Assembly: GCA_964422185.1 (NCBI GenBank)
Contig: CAYRAG010000045.1
Coordinates: 1-13,681, forward strand
Source: CALXCT01 sp964422185
GTDB lineage: Bacteria; Bacillota; Clostridia; Oscillospirales; Oscillospiraceae
Direction: 5' to 3'
Length of the DNA stretch: 13,681 bases
Shown here: piece by piece, positions 12,718 to 13,681 of the stretch
Layout of the letters: each line of letters begins with the position of its first letter
Position numbering within the stretch: position 1 is the stretch's first letter
Translations under genes and position numbers: made by a program
Notes under the pieces: model-generated
Seen by the model: the letters and a program-made list of their open reading frames with translations, nothing else
Database searches by the model: none
Told to the model about the DNA's origin: nothing

Positions 12718-13681
12718 TTACTCCTCTTTTAAGGAGCGGTTGATGGCGTTCAGGATGGCGCGCAGGGAGGCGCGGTTGATGTTGTGGCTCTTGCCCACGC
12801 CGAACACATCCCTGCCTTTGGGATCTTTCAGCTGGATGTAGCACACGGCCTGGGTGTCCGAGCCGGAGGACATGGCGTGCTCCTTGTAGTCCACGAACTC
12901 ATAGCCGCGGATGGCGCCCTCCGGCAGATCTTTCAGGGCGTTGAAGAACGCGTCGATGGGGCCGGTGCCCTCGCCGTGGGCCTCCATCACCTTGCCCTGA
13001 TAGCCCACCTCACCGTTGAAAGTGACCCGGCTGACCTCGCCGTGGCGGGAGTCCTCCTGGAACGAGTGGCGCTCCAGCTGGTAGGTCTTGGGCGCGGACA
13101 GGTACTCCTCGTCAAAGAGGGCGAAGATCTGCTCCGGCTTGAGCTCCCGGCCCAGCCGATCCGTCTCTCTCTGCACCACGGCCCCGAAGTCCGCGTGCAT
13201 GGCCTTGGGCATGTCGTACCCGAACTTGTGGTGCATGATGAACGCGGCGCCGCCCTTGCCGGACTGGGAGTTGATCCGCACGGGCTCGTACTCCCGGCCC
13301 AGATCCGTGGGGTCGATGGGCAGATAGGGCACCTCCCACATGCCGGTGCCGGAGCGCTCCATATAGTTAAAGCCCTTGTTGATGGCGTCCTGGTGGCTGC
13401 CGGAGAACGCGGTGAAGACCAGATCCCCCACATAGGGCTGGCGCTCGGGTACTTTCATCTTCGTGCAGCGCTCGTACATATCCCGGATTTTGTTGATGTG
13501 GGAGAAGTCCAGGTTGGAGTCGATGCCCTGGGTGTACATATTCATGGCCAGGGTGACCATATCCACATTGCCGGTGCGCTCGCCGTTTCCGAACAGCGTG
13601 GCCTCCACGCGCTCCGCGCCGGCCAGCAGGCCCAGCTCGGTGGTGGCCACACCGGTGCCCCGGTCGTTGTGGGGGTGCAGG
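12718..13681 (-). CDS. leuA: 2-isopropylmalate synthase, C-terminal part (5' end outside the window)
   Basis: First committed enzyme of leucine synthesis, condensing acetyl-CoA with 2-oxoisovalerate. About 320 residues are visible and the frame runs off the right edge, where it reads HPHNDRGTGVATTELG, the conserved metal-binding HND region of the DRE-TIM barrel. GLLAGAERVEATLFGNGERTGNVD follows, as in the long LeuA form. The last roughly 110 residues (from about RHGEVSRVTFNGEVGYQG) fit the regulatory domain, through which leucine usually inhibits the enzyme; it ends SLKEE. The ATG-like start inside the frame at 13650 is not the true start (it is a GTG in the middle of the conserved barrel). 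A terminator follows the stop at once. No other leu gene is in view, so operon membership upstream is unknown. Confidence 0.95.
   Translation of the reverse strand, partial: LHPHNDRGTGVATTELGLLAGAERVEATLFGNGERTGNVDMVTLAMNMYTQGIDSNLDFSHINKIRDMYERCTKMKVPERQPYVGDLVFTAFSGSHQDAINKGFNYMERSGTGMWEVPYLPIDPTDLGREYEPVRINSQSGKGGAAFIMHHKFGYDMPKAMHADFGAVVQRETDRLGRELKPEQIFALFDEEYLSAPKTYQLERHSFQEDSRHGEVSRVTFNGEVGYQGKVMEAHGEGTGPIDAFFNALKDLPEGAIRGYEFVDYKEHAMSSGSDTQAVCYIQLKDPKGRDVFGVGKSHNINRASLRAILNAINRSLKEE

Overview
The window looks like chromosomal DNA from a GC-rich, low-complexity-promoter bacterium, most likely a high-GC member of the Clostridia (Oscillospiraceae-like gut anaerobe). Reasons: strong Shine-Dalgarno sites, near-perfect sigma-A promoters, long GC-rich terminators with U tracts, a WYL regulator, a phosphoketolase, and an Old-Yellow-Enzyme/Fe-S/FAD reductase gene of the kind common in anaerobic gut Firmicutes. 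An Eggerthella-like actinobacterium cannot be fully excluded from sequence alone. I see no integrase, transposase, CRISPR array or phage gene.

Layout. 1-400: three tRNA genes (Gly-GCC cut by the window edge, Cys-GCA, then Pro-CGG with its own consensus promoter), with two factor-independent terminators; the second is symmetrical and probably also ends the converging WYL gene. 499-1575 (-): WYL-domain transcription regulator. 1576-1884: divergent promoter region. 1885-3350 (+): endonuclease III (nth) and a 23S rRNA guanine-N1 methyltransferase (rlmA type), overlapping by 4 bases. 3458-8817 (+): LysR-type regulator, MFS transporter, 660-residue flavin/Fe-S/FAD ene-reductase and an HSL-type alpha/beta hydrolase, closed by a strong terminator. 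9041-9628 (+): orphan secreted acidic protein of unknown function with its own promoter. 9629-10007: convergent intergenic region with two bidirectional terminators. 10008-12440 (-): phosphoketolase (xfp) behind a perfect-hexamer promoter. 12718-13681 (-): 3' part of 2-isopropylmalate synthase (leuA).

How the genes fit together. The tRNAs, nth-rlmA, leuA and xfp are housekeeping or central metabolism. The accessory piece is the LysR-MFS-ene-reductase-esterase cluster. The simplest reading (inference) is that the MFS protein imports a small organic compound, probably an ester with an activated C=C bond, and that the two cytoplasmic enzymes hydrolyse and reduce it, under control of the LysR protein acting at an operator-rich, AT-rich promoter at 4382-4456. 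The substrate cannot be read from sequence; plant phenolic esters, flavonoids, steroids or bile-acid-like enones are candidates because characterised relatives of the reductase act on such compounds. The reductase has Trp where classical Old Yellow Enzymes carry the active-site Tyr, which makes it the most interesting protein in the window.
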